A stretch of DNA of 5,365 bases from JBHEMK01 sp046262635 (lineage in GTDB: Bacteria; Actinomycetota; Thermoleophilia; Gaiellales; Gaiellaceae), in the NCBI GenBank assembly GCA_046262635.1, contig JBHEMK010000007.1, positions 1-5,365 of the forward strand, given 5' to 3'. Positions 4,733 to 5,365 of this stretch are shown here, one piece after another. The notes below the pieces were generated by a model. It made no database searches and had not been told where the DNA came from. It was given only the letters and a program-made list of their open reading frames with translations. Numbering within the stretch: position 1 is the first letter of the stretch; each line of letters starts with the position of its first letter. A program made the translations under genes and the position numbers.

Positions 4733-5365
4733 TCGCCGGCGACGATGGCGCTCTCGTCGACGAGCACCCGGCGGGGCTTCGAGCCCTCATACCCGGAGAT
4801 CACCCCGCGGCGCTCGAGCATGTCGATCAGGCGGCCTGCCCGCGTGTAGCCGACGCGCAGCCGCCGCTGGATCAGCGAGACCGACGCGGTCTGCGTCTGG
4901 ACGACGATGTCGATCGCCTTGTCGAGCAGCGGATCCTCGTCGGGATCGAAGTCGCCCTCGTCCCGATCGGTTTCGTCGGCGAAGACCTCGGGGAGCTCGA
5001 GCAGCGACTCGTCCAGCTCCTGCTCGCGCTGGCTGCGGCACTGCTCGACGACGAGGGCGATCTCCTCCTCAGTCACGTACGCGCCTTGGACGCGCTGCAG
5101 GCGCGACGAGCCGAGCGGCTTGAAGAGCATGTCGCCCTGGCCGAGCAGGCTCTCGGCGCCCGAGGTATCGAGGATCACCCGCGAGTCGGTCTGGCTCGAG
5201 ACGGCGAACGCGATCCGGCTCGGGACGTTGGCCTTGATCATCCCGGTGATCACGTCGACCGACGGTCGCTGCGTCGCGAGCACGAGGTGGATGCCGACGG
5301 CGCGCGACTTCTGCGCCAGGCGGATGACCGCGTCCTCGACAGCCTGGGGCGAGACCATCATCAGG
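4729..5365 (-). CDS. ftsK: FtsK/SpoIIIE-type DNA translocase, C-terminal part (211 codons visible)
   Basis: C-terminal piece of the hexameric, membrane-anchored DNA pump that moves chromosome termini through the closing septum. The gene enters from the right edge; the first full codon is Leu at 5364, so the Met at 5361 is internal (the LMMV that follows the Walker B aspartates in this family). Counting from that Leu: VEDAVIRLAQKSRAVGIHL (9-27), ATQRPSVDVITG (30-41), IKANVPSRIAFAVSSQTDSR (43-62), GAESLLGQGDMLF (69-81) and RVQGAYVTEEE (91-101), all motor-domain hallmarks. An acidic linker (about 117-144) leads to the gamma winged-helix domain (145-203, DPLLDKAIDIV then SLIQRRLRVGYTRAGRLIDM), which reads polar DNA sequences that orient translocation. 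The C-terminus looks complete. Walker A and the N-terminal membrane helices lie outside. The stop overlaps that of the convergent secreted-protein gene. Confidence 0.97.
   Translation of the reverse strand, partial: LMMVSPQAVEDAVIRLAQKSRAVGIHLVLATQRPSVDVITGMIKANVPSRIAFAVSSQTDSRVILDTSGAESLLGQGDMLFKPLGSSRLQRVQGAYVTEEEIALVVEQCRSQREQELDESLLELPEVFADETDRDEGDFDPDEDPLLDKAIDIVVQTQTASVSLIQRRLRVGYTRAGRLIDMLERRGVISGYEGSKPRRVLVDESAIVAGD

Noticed and set aside
5359..5361. Met at 5361 as the start of a short gene
   Set aside because: The frame is open to the right edge and the residues match the interior of the FtsK motor, so this Met is internal and the gene is cut by the window.

Overview
The window is GC-rich, uses GTG and TTG starts, and encodes proteins that look like those of high-GC Gram-positive bacteria (Actinobacteriota, possibly a Thermoleophilia-type lineage; this placement is an inference from protein style, not a search). 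It reads as a chromosomal housekeeping and transport region. I see no tRNA, rRNA, CRISPR array, transposase or phage gene.

Layout. Positions 1-3462 hold most of a minus-strand ABC importer of the BMP/PnrA (basic membrane protein, nucleoside-type) class. In transcription order these are a substrate-binding protein (3462-2425), a 281-bp gap with two strong hairpins, a double-domain ATPase (2143-608), and the N-terminal 203 codons of an inner-membrane permease (611 to the left edge), whose GTG start overlaps the ATPase stop. The rest of that permease, and the second permease expected for this family, would lie left of the window. A 127-bp divergent intergenic region (3463-3589) separates the importer from a plus-strand gene (3590-4732) for a secreted, cysteine-rich protein that I cannot assign to a named family. 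That gene converges on, and shares its stop tetranucleotide CTAG with, the 3' end of an ftsK/spoIIIE-type DNA translocase gene (minus strand, 4729 to the right edge).

How the parts work together. The binding protein captures a small molecule (nucleosides are the best-known BMP ligands) outside the membrane, the permeases move it, and the ATPase powers import. The sequence suggests that the binding protein and the ATPase/permease genes are expressed separately. A 10-bp GC hairpin follows the binding-protein stop, and the ATPase has its own TANNNT box nine bases before an ATG that has no Shine-Dalgarno. FtsK is an unrelated chromosome-segregation motor.

Most unusual items: (1) the secreted protein, whose 18 cysteines fall into nine ordered pairs, eight of them C-x(9-11)-C, like a disulfide-stapled helical repeat; (2) a binding protein whose lipobox-like LAASG has serine where lipoproteins have cysteine; (3) three regularly spaced, alternating copies of an ACCGTAC half-site in front of the binding-protein gene; (4) the same leaderless-type promoter arrangement in front of two genes.
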